NCBI RefSeq assembly: GCF_900110185.1
Contig: NZ_FOCT01000006.1
Location: 1 to 64,000 of the forward strand
Length of the DNA stretch: 64,000 nucleotides
DNA from: Nitrosospira multiformis
GTDB taxonomy: Bacteria > Pseudomonadota > Gammaproteobacteria > Burkholderiales > Nitrosomonadaceae
Direction: 5' to 3'
In this document: positions 37,405 to 45,595 of the stretch, piece by piece
Layout: each line of letters opens with the position of its first letter
Position numbering within the stretch: the first letter of the stretch is position 1
The notes under the pieces: model-generated
The model's input: only the letters and a program-made list of their open reading frames with translations
Databases searched by the model: none
Told to the model about the DNA's origin: nothing
Position numbers and translations under genes: made by a program

Positions 37405-37792
37405 CATATCACCCGTAGCGTCAATATATTGAAAGATACTTACTGAAAGAAAAGGTGGAAATTGAAATGCCGCTTCAAACCAGGAGCATCCTTATAAATC
37501 CAGGATACTCCTTATAAAATCATCCTTACCTTATCGCATCTACTGTCCTCGGGCTGTGCTCCAACGCACATAACCCCCAACTTTATTCTTGTACCCATTC
37601 GGCTTATGTCGGCTAACGCACGGCAAAAGCGATTGAACGCGCCGAGAATGGTGGCAATACGGAAACTGCAGGCGCCATCCATGAGAACTTCCAAGTTGGG
37701 ATGAAATCCGGTAACGAAGTCTGTAACCTGTAACACCCAACCGCTGCGGATTCCACTCTTCATAACATCACTCGAAAAAGAGAGGTGATATC
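37405..37792. other. 388-base region with no confident gene
   Basis: Between the hydrophilic-protein gene and the HdeD-like gene I see only an 83-codon minus-strand frame (37512-37763, MKSGIRSGWVLQVTDFVTG...). It has no good ribosome site and no recognisable domain. It might be a small gene, but support is weak. A repeated ATCCTTATAAAATC-like motif (about 37489-37520) is the only other structure noticed. The plus-strand gene has a good site, GAGAGGTGATATC. Confidence 0.3.
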
Positions 37793-38371
37793 ATGAATGA
37801 ACTGCTTTCGAAATCCTGGCGCTCTCTGGCGCTACGCGGCTTCATATCGTTAGTGTTTGGTATACTCGCCGCATTCTGGCCAGGAATAACGCTCCTGTGG
37901 CTGCTCGTCATGTTCGCTGCTTATGCCCTCATCCAGGGCTTAGCATCCGCTGTGGCAGCCTTCCAAAGCCGGAAAACCTATCATGACTGGTGGCTAATGC
38001 TATTGTGGGGGGTGGTAGGGATTGGAGCGGGTGTAACGGCGTTCATGCTTCCCAATCTGACGGCTGTAGTGCTCGTGCTGATAATTGGGGCAACCGCACT
38101 GGCAAGCGGGATTGTGGATATTGCAATGGCCATCCGGTTACGCAAAGTCATCCGTGGGGAAGGATTCCTGATTCTCAACGGCATCATCTCCATTGCGTTC
38201 GGTGCGTTCGTGTTCTTCTTCCCCGGTGCTGGGGCACTTGCGCTGGTTTGGATGATCGCCCTATACGCTATCGTTTCCGGATTATTACTCCTGGCGCTCG
38301 CCTGGCGGGCCAAAAAATGGGACACCGATTATGAAGAATGGCCTCATGGGTTAACCCACAAGTCTTTATAA
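37793..38371 (+). CDS. HdeD/DUF308 family membrane protein
   Basis: A 192-residue inner-membrane protein with six hydrophobic helices in the DUF308 (HdeD) pattern: WRSLALRGFISLVFGILAAFWPGITLLWLLVMFAAYALIQG, then YHDWWLMLLWGVVGIGAGVTAFMLPNLTA, then GEGFLILNGIISIAFGAFVFFFPGAGALALVWMIALYAIVSG. The G-x-x-F-G-x-x-x-F-x-x-P-G signature occurs three times, as expected for this repeated fold. HdeD proteins contribute to acid resistance in enterobacteria. The ribosome site GAGAGGTGATATC precedes the ATG. It is not obviously operonic. Confidence 0.88.
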   Translation: MNELLSKSWRSLALRGFISLVFGILAAFWPGITLLWLLVMFAAYALIQGLASAVAAFQSRKTYHDWWLMLLWGVVGIGAGVTAFMLPNLTAVVLVLIIGATALASGIVDIAMAIRLRKVIRGEGFLILNGIISIAFGAFVFFFPGAGALALVWMIALYAIVSGLLLLALAWRAKKWDTDYEEWPHGLTHKSL

Positions 38372-38615
38372 CAAGGATATGAGAGGCGGTAATCCGACGT
38401 CCGAGCGAACACCTGCCGGCCTCAGTCGACTGCGCTACGGCTGGTAGGGTTCCTTCTGAATCGGTAACATCGACCTTGCTGGTGATCCTGCTTCAGGTCG
38501 CTATTAAACAAACCACCTCGGCTAAAGTTTGGTGCGGAGGTAGTTACATTCTCCCGCGGGATTGGCTATGCTTGAAGTCTCAATCCCATAACAGCCTCTT
38601 TCCGCTGTAATTGCA

Positions 38616-39599
38616 ATGGAATTCAAGGATTACTACAAAATCATGGGCGTCCCCCGCGATGCCTCTCAGGATGACATCAAGCGCGCCTACCGGAAACTGG
38701 CACGCAAATATCATCCGGATGTCAGCAAGGATCCGCAAGCGGAAGTCCGCTTCAAGGAATTGGGTGAAGCCTATGAAGTCCTCAAGGATCCGGAGAAGCG
38801 CGTAGCATATGATCGCCTTGGCACAAACTGGAAAGCTGATCAGGAATTTCGTCCTCCCCCGGATTGGAATGCCGGCTTCGAGTTTTCGCAACAGGGATTT
38901 ACAGGAGCAGATGCCGCCCAGTTCAGCGAATTTTTCGAATCCCTGTTTGGACGCAGTTTTCGTGCCGAGCAAGCGAGACGCGGAGGAGAAACCCGTGGGG
39001 GTCCCGGTGGGGCTTTCTTTCATGCCCCTGGCGAGGATCGGTACGCAAAGATAATGATCGAGCTGGAAGATTCATATCACGGCGCTACCCGCACCATCTC
39101 GCTGCAAGTACCAGAGGTCGATGCAGAGGGACATGTATCCACTCGCGAACATAAGTTGAATGTAGTTATCCCCCGTGGTATCCGGCCCAGGCAATACATT
39201 CGTCTCGCTGGTAAGGGCGCACCGGGTCATGGTCAGGGAAAAGCGGGTGACCTGTATCTGGAAATCGAGTTTCGCTCTCATCCCATCTATCGAGTGGATG
39301 AGCACGACGTCTATCTTGACCTCCCGGTAGCACCTTGGGAAGCCGCTTTGGGCGCAACGATAACTGCTCCCACTCCGGAAGGAATGGTTGACCTGAAAAT
39401 ACCTGCTGATTCCACTACCGGACGGAAGCTGCGACTGAAAGGACGCGGTATTCCCGGTAAAACACCGGGTGATTTCTATGTGGTATTGCGCATTGTGCCA
39501 CCGCCTGCTATCGATGAAAGTGATAAGGCCTTTTACCGAAGCATGGCAGAGCAATTCAAATCGTTCAACCCGCGGGCCAAACTGGGAGTGCAGGCATGA
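38616..39599 (+). CDS. cbpA: Curved DNA-binding protein CbpA (DnaJ-like co-chaperone)
   Basis: A 327-residue class II J-protein. Residues 1-70 are the J-domain, [35 protein letters not shown], with the HPD triad (33-35). A Gly/Phe-rich linker follows (90-145) with [19 protein letters not shown], then two beta-barrel peptide-binding domains ([24 protein letters not shown]...[13 protein letters not shown] and [23 protein letters not shown]). There is no Zn-finger, unlike DnaJ. CbpA stimulates DnaK and binds curved DNA in stationary phase. It overlaps the following cbpM by four bases, the usual pairing. Confidence 0.95.
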   Translation: MEFKDYYKIMGVPRDASQDDIKRAYRKLARKYHPDVSKDPQAEVRFKELGEAYEVLKDPEKRVAYDRLGTNWKADQEFRPPPDWNAGFEFSQQGFTGADAAQFSEFFESLFGRSFRAEQARRGGETRGGPGGAFFHAPGEDRYAKIMIELEDSYHGATRTISLQVPEVDAEGHVSTREHKLNVVIPRGIRPRQYIRLAGKGAPGHGQGKAGDLYLEIEFRSHPIYRVDEHDVYLDLPVAPWEAALGATITAPTPEGMVDLKIPADSTTGRKLRLKGRGIPGKTPGDFYVVLRIVPPPAIDESDKAFYRSMAEQFKSFNPRAKLGVQA

Positions 39600-39952
39600 G
39601 TGACGAAAACGAATATCAAAAGGAAGCATCTTCGTTACAGCCGGAACAGACCGTAACCATTATCGATGAACAGAACGCGTTGACGCTGACAGAGATCAGC
39701 CACGCGTGTGCAGTACAAACGGGCTATATCATCGAATTAGTAGATGAAGGGTTGATCACCCCGGAAATTGCGACAGAAGAACACGAACCCCATCGCTGGC
39801 GCTTTTCAGGTGCGCAAATGCGACGTGTCAGAACGGCCCTTCGGCTGCAAAGCGATCTTGGTATCAACCTTGCGGGAGTTGCGCTTGCCCTGCAGTTACT
39901 GGATGAAATTGAGAACTTGCAAATGCGATTGAATGTACAAAATAACTGGTAG
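39596..39952 (+). CDS. cbpM: Chaperone modulator CbpM (MerR-like)
   Basis: A 118-residue protein overlapping cbpA at ATGA. After a disordered acidic 25-residue N-terminus comes a MerR-like helix-turn-helix fold: [71 protein letters not shown]. In E. coli CbpM binds the J-domain of CbpA and blocks its chaperone and DNA-binding activities. The overlap suggests translational coupling, giving stoichiometric control. Confidence 0.9.
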   Translation: MSDENEYQKEASSLQPEQTVTIIDEQNALTLTEISHACAVQTGYIIELVDEGLITPEIATEEHEPHRWRFSGAQMRRVRTALRLQSDLGINLAGVALALQLLDEIENLQMRLNVQNNW

Positions 39953-40360
39953 CTGTTACCCGCTTGCATCATTCGACCCCTCGAATCACGCGACGGAAGC
40001 TTCCACTCCGATCTCCTGAAGCCACGTCTTTACGCTTACACCCGTAGCCCTCTCTCCTCATCCCGGTTCGCCCCCAGCGCTTCGCTCCCCCTTCCCATCG
40101 AGAGCGCTTCATCCCTCTATTATCAAGTCCATGCCCTTTATGTACGAAAACGAACGGAACACAAAGCGGTAGCTCAGGCATTATCGCCTTATCGCCCCAG
40201 TATAAGCTCGGCCTTCCAAAACCGGCTCATCCGCCATCCCCATCCGCGGTTTAGCCGTGCGCAACGAATGAGCTTAACAGGATGCTCCAGCAGACCGCGA
40301 GGCCCGGTGTTGAGTTATTTTTAAGCGAAGCAGCTTCTCAGCCATAGGGATAACTTTGAA
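39953..40360. other. Intergenic region with no confident feature
   Basis: This 408-base gap follows cbpM. I find no gene, terminator with T-run or repeat. A frame on the minus strand (39969-40181) is Arg/Gly-rich and not protein-like. The region before 40361 should hold a promoter for the three-gene operon, but no clear -35/-10 pair is evident. Confidence 0.45.
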
Positions 40361-40732
40361 ATGGAAAAAGAACCGCTGATCAAATTGCCCTGGCGCGGGC
40401 GGGAAACGATTGAATCAATATCCCCGCTACTGGAAGGGGCGCAGCGAATAGAAATAACCCTCCCCTCCAACTATAACCACGCCCTGTTTGAAACGCTCCA
40501 TCCCGGAGAACCCCCGGCTCAACTTGAAGAGATTGACGCAACAGGTGGACCGGAATTGCTTGCCCGTATTGCAGCCGTCAGCGGTCTGGAAGAATTCAGC
40601 CTGCTCACAGAACCTCTAACCGCTGCTCGTGCGAGAGTGCAAGTTTTAAGCCCTGCGAAAGTCTTTATCATACTTCCCGGTGCAAACCTTAAAAGTAATG
40701 AACGGATCATCCATCCTGAAGCCGGGGAATAA
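40361..40732 (+). CDS. Small protein of unknown function, first in phospholipase operon
   Basis: A 123-residue soluble protein without a recognised domain. It starts MEKEPLIKLPWRGRETIE and contains GAQRIEITLPSNYNHALFETLHPGEPPAQL and a C-terminal segment VFIILPGANLKSNERI. Its end overlaps the start of the phospholipase D gene by 35 bases, indicating translational coupling and a linked role. Nothing in it suggests membrane insertion. It may regulate or stabilise the downstream enzyme, but this is a guess from position only. Confidence 0.55.
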   Translation: MEKEPLIKLPWRGRETIESISPLLEGAQRIEITLPSNYNHALFETLHPGEPPAQLEEIDATGGPELLARIAAVSGLEEFSLLTEPLTAARARVQVLSPAKVFIILPGANLKSNERIIHPEAGE

Positions 40733-42851
40733 CTGCTGGCGCATCGAGCACGCGGACAAGGCTGCTTTTCTCGTTGATGGAGCGGATTTTTTTCGTGCTT
40801 TCCGGGAAACGGTAAAACGCGCCCGCCGTTCCGTATTGATCATGGCCTGGGATATCGACAGCAGGTTGAAACTGGTACGGGATGAGGAACCCGACGGCTG
40901 GCCGATCACCCTCGGGGACTTCCTCAACAGCCTCGTCGAACGTAACAGAAATCTCCATGTTCATGTCCTCGACTGGGATTTCGTCATGCTGTTTGCAGCT
41001 GACCGAGAATGGCTTCCCCTTTATAAACAACGATGGAATAGCCACCGACGCTTGCATTTTCATCTTGATGATCATCATCCCACAGGGGCCTCTCATCACC
41101 AGAAAGTCGTGGTAGTTGACGACCAGGTGGCGTTTGTGGGGGGGCTGGACCTGACGCTGGGTCGCTGGGACACGACTGAGCACGCGGCGTGTGACGAGCG
41201 GCGCAGGGACTTGCTGACTGAACCCATACCGCAGCCTTATCACGATATCCAGATAATGGTTTCCGGGCCGATCGCAACCGCACTGGGAGAATTGGCGCGT
41301 GAGCGGTGGTTCCTTGCAACGGGACAGAAACTTTCTGCTCCCAGGGTCAGGAGAGAAACAGTCTACTGGCCGGATTATCTTGCACCCGACGTTGAGAACA
41401 TCGAAGTTGCGATCGCCCGCACTGTTCCCGGATATGAAAACCAGAAAGAAGTGCGTGAGGTGGAACGGTTAGTGCTGGACCTGATCTCTTCCGCGCGCCA
41501 TAGTATCTACGTGGAAGCACAGTATTTTACTTCCAACATCATAACGGATGCACTGGTTCGGCGGCTGGAAGAAGAAAGTGGTCCTGAGGTCGTCGTGCTG
41601 CTGGCGGAACAAACAGTCGGTTGGTTATCGCAATACACGATGGATGTGCTGCGCGAGCGCTCGCTTAAGCGTCTGGTCGCTGCAGATCGGCATCGCCGCC
41701 TGGCCCTTTACGAGCCGTGCATACCCGGGCTTGTCAACGAATGCGTCAACGTCCACTCCAAAATTATCATCATTGATAATGAGCGGTTGCGTATCGGATC
41801 AGCCAATCTCAATAATCGCTCCATGGGACTGGATACCGAATGCGATCTTATGCTTGAAGCGAATGGGAGAGAGAATGTAGGCCGGGCAATAGCTGGTTTT
41901 AGAGCCCGTCTGCTTGCCGAACATTTAGGCATGGACGCCAGCATAATCGAAGAACGCACGGCACGGGAAGGGTCGTTGATCCGTACGATCGAAGCGTTGC
42001 GAGGTCATGGCCGTACCGTACGGCCGTGGCAGTTTCGAGTCGCCGCCGATGTGGATGCCCTCGTGCCGGATGAAGATATCGTGGACCCCGGCAAGCCGCT
42101 CGATGCGAGCCTCCTGATGGCGAAGCTTATTCCCGAGGAAGAACGCGCGCCTGTACGAAGTCACATTGGTCTCATCGTATCGATACTGATCAGTGTATTG
42201 GCCCTCGCTGCCGCCTGGCGCTGGTCGCCCCTCAAGGAATGGATAGATGTCAGTACCCTGGTAACGCTTGCCGCCGAATTCGAGCACGCTCCAACTGCTC
42301 CATTCATTACGCTCGCCATATTCCTTCTCGGTAGTTTGGTTGCATTTCCACTCACTGTGCTTATTGTGGTATGCGCGCTGGTATTTGGTCCCTGGTACGG
42401 TTTTCTCTATTCGATGGCGGGTGCGCTATTGAGCGCGGCCTCCAGCTACGGTATCGGCCACCTGGTAGGACGCCATACAGTTTGGCGCTTTGCCGGGAAA
42501 AAAATCCGGGAACTGAACAAACGCTTGGCCCGACGCGGTCTAATGACAATCATCGCTCTCAGGATCATACCGCTCGCTCCATTCACGGTTGTTAATCTCG
42601 TTGCGGGAGCGTCCCGGATTCGTTTCCGGGATTTCATGCTGGGAAGCTCAGTAGGCTTGCTACCAGGGATAACCAGCATATCCGTTTTTACGGATCAGCT
42701 GGCTGCCACCATTCAGAAACCTGACCTGCCAGCGTTTACAGCATTGGTTGCCGTTGCTGCGATCATAATCGTTATCGCATGGACATGTTGGAGATGGGCC
42801 ACCCGACGGCGCGAGACGATGGAGGCTTCGCCGGTTACTCAATCTGACTGA
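40698..42851 (+). CDS. Phospholipase D / cardiolipin-synthase-like protein with C-terminal VTT membrane domain
   Basis: A 717-residue protein with two HKD phospholipase motifs: HHQKVVVVDD near residue 132 (with GGLDLTLGRWD after it) and HSKIIIIDNE near 353 (with GSANLNNRS). This is the bacterial cardiolipin synthase/ClsB-like layout, condensing phospholipid with phosphatidylglycerol. After a linker, residues ~490-700 are membrane helices with the VTT/SNARE-associated (DedA) signature FGPWYGFLYSMAGALLSAASSYGIGHLVGR and RGLMTIIALRIIPLAPFTVVNLVAGAS. A fusion of a PLD enzyme to a DedA-type lipid-scramblase fold would localise product flipping. The ATG at 40698 is preferred to a GTG at 40680. The next gene, a YbhP-like phosphatase, matches the E. 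coli ybhP-clsB pairing. Confidence 0.9.
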   Translation: MNGSSILKPGNNCWRIEHADKAAFLVDGADFFRAFRETVKRARRSVLIMAWDIDSRLKLVRDEEPDGWPITLGDFLNSLVERNRNLHVHVLDWDFVMLFAADREWLPLYKQRWNSHRRLHFHLDDHHPTGASHHQKVVVVDDQVAFVGGLDLTLGRWDTTEHAACDERRRDLLTEPIPQPYHDIQIMVSGPIATALGELARERWFLATGQKLSAPRVRRETVYWPDYLAPDVENIEVAIARTVPGYENQKEVREVERLVLDLISSARHSIYVEAQYFTSNIITDALVRRLEEESGPEVVVLLAEQTVGWLSQYTMDVLRERSLKRLVAADRHRRLALYEPCIPGLVNECVNVHSKIIIIDNERLRIGSANLNNRSMGLDTECDLMLEANGRENVGRAIAGFRARLLAEHLGMDASIIEERTAREGSLIRTIEALRGHGRTVRPWQFRVAADVDALVPDEDIVDPGKPLDASLLMAKLIPEEERAPVRSHIGLIVSILISVLALAAAWRWSPLKEWIDVSTLVTLAAEFEHAPTAPFITLAIFLLGSLVAFPLTVLIVVCALVFGPWYGFLYSMAGALLSAASSYGIGHLVGRHTVWRFAGKKIRELNKRLARRGLMTIIALRIIPLAPFTVVNLVAGASRIRFRDFMLGSSVGLLPGITSISVFTDQLAATIQKPDLPAFTALVAVAAIIIVIAWTCWRWATRRRETMEASPVTQSD

Positions 42852-42943
42852 AGTTTAGCCAGACGCCGGCTTCCTGCTTTCGGCCCGGCAGCTTTCAGTT
42901 TAAACGCCTGTTCGGGCAGGAAAACCGGAGTTCATGAAATTCT

Positions 42944-43630
42944 ATGCAAATGACACTGGCTACCTACAATATACACGGCTGTATCGGCACCGACGGACGC
43001 TTTAAACCTGATCGCATCATAGACGTTCTGCAGGAAATGAATGCGGATGTAATTGCTCTGCAGGAAGTAGAGCATCACCAAGTTGAAGGTTATGACCTGC
43101 TGGATTATTTCGCAGCGAAGACCGGGCTCACCGCCATTGCCGGCCCAACCCTGGTACGCCGCACACGCCACTATGGAAACGCCCTGTTAACGAGGCTTCC
43201 GGTCGTGGAGGTAAATCGGATAGATCTCACCCTGCCTGGGCGGGAGCCGCGCGGAGCGCTCGATGTCACTCTTGCCTGGAACGAGCGACGGGTGCATGTG
43301 GTTGCGACCCACCTCGGTCTGCGTCCTTGGGAACGACGGCAACAGGTACGTCACTTGCTTAAGCTGTTTGAAATTCGTCTTACGGAGATCTATGTGTTAA
43401 TGGGCGACCTCAATGAATGGTTCCTGTGGGGACGCCCTCTTCACTGGTTGCACGCTCACTTCAAGCGTCCTCCTCACTGCGCCACATTTCCCGCGCGAAG
43501 ACCTTTCATGGCACTGGACCGTCTATGGGTGCATCCACGCCGCCGACTGAAAAGCCTCGAAGCTCATAGCAGCGGCCTCGCGCGGATTGCATCGGATCAC
43601 CTGCCCCTGAAAGCCATAATAGAAATCTGA
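42944..43630 (+). CDS. Endonuclease/exonuclease/phosphatase family protein (YbhP-like)
   Basis: A 228-residue member of the EEP fold (Mg-dependent phosphodiesterase/phosphatase). Visible are LATYNIHGCIGTDGRF (N-terminal Asn/His pair), DVIALQEVEHHQ with the catalytic Glu, VVATHLGLRPWERR, VLMGDLNEWF with the active-site Asp/Asn, and the final SDHLPLKAII. It has no membrane segment. In E. coli, ybhP lies beside clsB. The same pairing here supports a role in phospholipid metabolism and not DNA repair. It is 92 bases after the phospholipase gene with a CCTG-6-CAGG hairpin between. Confidence 0.88.
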   Translation: MQMTLATYNIHGCIGTDGRFKPDRIIDVLQEMNADVIALQEVEHHQVEGYDLLDYFAAKTGLTAIAGPTLVRRTRHYGNALLTRLPVVEVNRIDLTLPGREPRGALDVTLAWNERRVHVVATHLGLRPWERRQQVRHLLKLFEIRLTEIYVLMGDLNEWFLWGRPLHWLHAHFKRPPHCATFPARRPFMALDRLWVHPRRRLKSLEAHSSGLARIASDHLPLKAIIEI

Positions 43631-43722
43631 GCGGTTGCTCCTTGATATCTGCGCAACGGGGATTTATGGCACTTCATCCATTCCTGTCAAGAATTATCTT
43701 TCTACTCAGTTACTTTGACCCG

Positions 43723-44145
43723 TTAGGGACAAGCAGCGTTCCGGGGAATGCACAACGTACACTCCCCGTTTTCACCCCACTCACAGCATTTATTCGGGAA
43801 ACAGGTACCTCCGGCAGGGGGTCCTCCCCCGCCGCCACCGCTACCATTACCATTCTCCGGTATATCGATAAGGTCCAGACAATCACGGCAATAGGCGAAC
43901 ATCGAGCCCAGGCAGGCCGCATAGCATGCAATCATGGCGGGAACTGAGGGAAAAAATGCGGTGCACCCGATGCAACCAAGAATCCAGCCGTTACAAATAA
44001 TGTTTCTACCAAAACTGCATGCTTGAGGGGAAACGACAAGGCTATCGTTGAGGCCTGAGCCGGGGTGTTGGACTTTATAGTTGACTGTATATTGTGAACT
44101 CGTCCTATATATTGCTGCTTCGGCAGTAAACCCTGGCATATTCAT
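43723..44145 (-). CDS. Cys-rich protein with PGFTA leader
   Basis: A 140-residue protein sharing its first ~20 residues with the one at 12945-13259: MNMPGFTAEAAIYRTSSQYT. After that it differs. Fourteen cysteines are present, at 43, 51, 58, 61, 74, 78, 86, 89 and, after an ENGNGSGGGGGGPP linker, at 115, 120, 121, 129, 132 and 139. The middle region (IICNGWILGCIGCTAFFPSVPAMIACYAACLG) is hydrophobic enough to insert in or lie on a membrane. There is no canonical Sec signal. The ribosome site AAGGCGG precedes the ATG. The short MITE-like element lies about 180 bases upstream. It is likely a small disulphide-bonded or metal-binding protein of the same family as the 104-residue one. Function is unknown. 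Confidence 0.75.
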   Translation of the reverse strand: MNMPGFTAEAAIYRTSSQYTVNYKVQHPGSGLNDSLVVSPQACSFGRNIICNGWILGCIGCTAFFPSVPAMIACYAACLGSMFAYCRDCLDLIDIPENGNGSGGGGGGPPAGGTCFPNKCCEWGENGECTLCIPRNAACP

Positions 44146-44328
44146 TTTTCAATCCGCCTTTGTGGAGATGATTTTCCTGCAGTCTGCTTTTTGCATATTT
44201 CAGTTGGCAGTTGACTGAATGATATTTGTCCGATATCCCGTCATCGGTGCGATAGCGCACCTTGAATAAGGGTATACAAGGGGTGCCCTTGGATACATAC
44301 AGCCTCTGCAGTTGCTTGATTTTAGACT

Positions 44329-44467
44329 CTGTTAACACTTATTTCGAAGGGATGGACGGAATCTCACCCGTACATCGTTCCTCACCGCTTACAGAGTTTA
44401 CTCTGCGCGGCTCGCGCCTCGCCCCTTAAATCCGTCACCTTTCCGAGCGTGAAACAAGTGTTAACAG
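44329..44467. mobile_element. MITE-like element with 12-bp perfect terminal inverted repeats
   Basis: This 139-base segment is bounded by CTGTTAACACTT (44329-44340) and its exact reverse complement AAGTGTTAACAG (44456-44467). The match extends to about 17 bp with one mismatch. It has no coding capacity and fills most of the 485-base gap between the Cys-rich gene and the SRPBCC gene. A related, more decayed copy lies at 49133-49260. Size and ends fit a miniature inverted-repeat transposable element. No flanking target duplication is clear. Confidence 0.6.
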
Positions 44468-44630
44468 ACCATGTCGCGAAACTGCGATTACGTGCCCAAC
44501 CGCACAGAATTCCAGCCCAAAAAACCTATTATCGCGGGTATCAGCAAATAATTTTTCATAAAACCGAGAGGCTTTCTCGCCTGGAAAACCCGGCATCGTG
44601 CCAATGAAATCAAGTCTACAGGAGGTAAAA

Positions 44631-45176
44631 ATGCTAGGAAGAATAGTGGCACTCGCCGTAGTTGCTGCGGGGGGAGTGATGTTATCGAAAACATTCAGGA
44701 AATTGAGGGACTCCGGATACACATCGACTGTGGAGAACTTTATCGAAGTCAATGTACCGGTTAGTACTGCATATAACCAATGGACCCAATTTGAAGAATT
44801 TCCGAAGTTCATGAAAGGTGTGCGCGAAGTACGACAGATCGATGATACCCACCTGCATTGGCGGGCAGAGATTGCAGGCAAGGAAGAAGAATGGGATGCC
44901 GAGATTACGGAACAGGTTCCTGATCAGCGAATCGCCTGGCATAGCACGAATGGTGCCAAAAATTCGGGTGTTGTAAGCTTCTACGGAATCTCCGACTCAA
45001 AAACCCGAGTGGTGCTGAAGATGGATTATGGACCCCGAACCTTCCTTGAAGGACTGGGAGACGCTTTGGGGGCAGTTAAGGCACGTACGAGCGAAGATCT
45101 CCGGTGCTTCAAGGAATTTCTCGAAAGCCGGGGAAAGGAAACCGGGGCGTGGCGCGGTTCGGTCGGGCAACATTAG
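44631..45176 (+). CDS. SRPBCC/START-like lipid-binding domain protein
   Basis: A 181-residue protein. It starts with a hydrophobic segment (MLGRIVALAVVAAGGVMLS) that may be a membrane anchor, followed by a polyketide cyclase/START-like domain: STVENFIEVNVPVSTAYNQWTQFEEFPKFMKGVREVRQIDDTHLHWRAEIAG...EEWDAEITEQVPDQRIAWHSTNGAKNSGVVSFYGI. This pattern is typical of the SRPBCC family that binds hydrophobic ligands. The ATG at 44631 is chosen because AGGAGG lies directly before it. The upstream in-frame ATG at 44598 adds 11 residues without a ribosome site. The ligand is unknown. Confidence 0.85.
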   Translation: MLGRIVALAVVAAGGVMLSKTFRKLRDSGYTSTVENFIEVNVPVSTAYNQWTQFEEFPKFMKGVREVRQIDDTHLHWRAEIAGKEEEWDAEITEQVPDQRIAWHSTNGAKNSGVVSFYGISDSKTRVVLKMDYGPRTFLEGLGDALGAVKARTSEDLRCFKEFLESRGKETGAWRGSVGQH

Positions 45177-45193
45177 CACTTCTCAAACTCAAA

Positions 45194-45224
45194 GATCGTA
45201 CCAACTCCTCCCCTTGGTACGATC
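45194..45224. terminator. Perfect 11-bp hairpin after the SRPBCC gene
   Basis: GATCGTACCAA-9-TTGGTACGATC is an 11-bp perfect stem 17 bases after the stop. It is not followed by a T-run, so it may stop transcription with Rho or protect the 3' end. The rest of the 419-base gap before the P-type ATPase gene (45225-45595) holds no gene I can support. Confidence 0.5.
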
Positions 45225-45595
45225 AAGGTACTCTGTCGCCATTTTGGCAGGCCGCTTTCTTCAAAGAAAATTCAAAAAGCTTCTCGATATAGAGAGAGAC
45301 TCATCTCTGGAGCACCGATCCACCGATCTTTTGTCGGCTATCTAGATAGTCCCTACTTCCACTACCCCTACTGTTGTTTTTTCCAGCCTATCTTCAGCAA
45401 CGAGCTCTTGAACAGTCTTGGCAGTCCTGGCAGTCCCGGATGAGCGAATTGCAGTTAAAATCGATCGTCCCGAGGCACATGTACCGATTATCACCGCCTT
45501 TTCGGCAGCATTCCGGTATCCAGTTGCGCCAGTAAATATCTGTTCCGCTCCTTATGTTACAGAACAAATAAGGAAAACAAGCAGGCAGATGAACA

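Noticed and set aside
44105..44338. 77-codon minus-strand frame upstream of the Cys-rich gene
   Set aside because: Starts inside the terminal repeat of the MITE-like element, overlaps the real gene and has no ribosome site.
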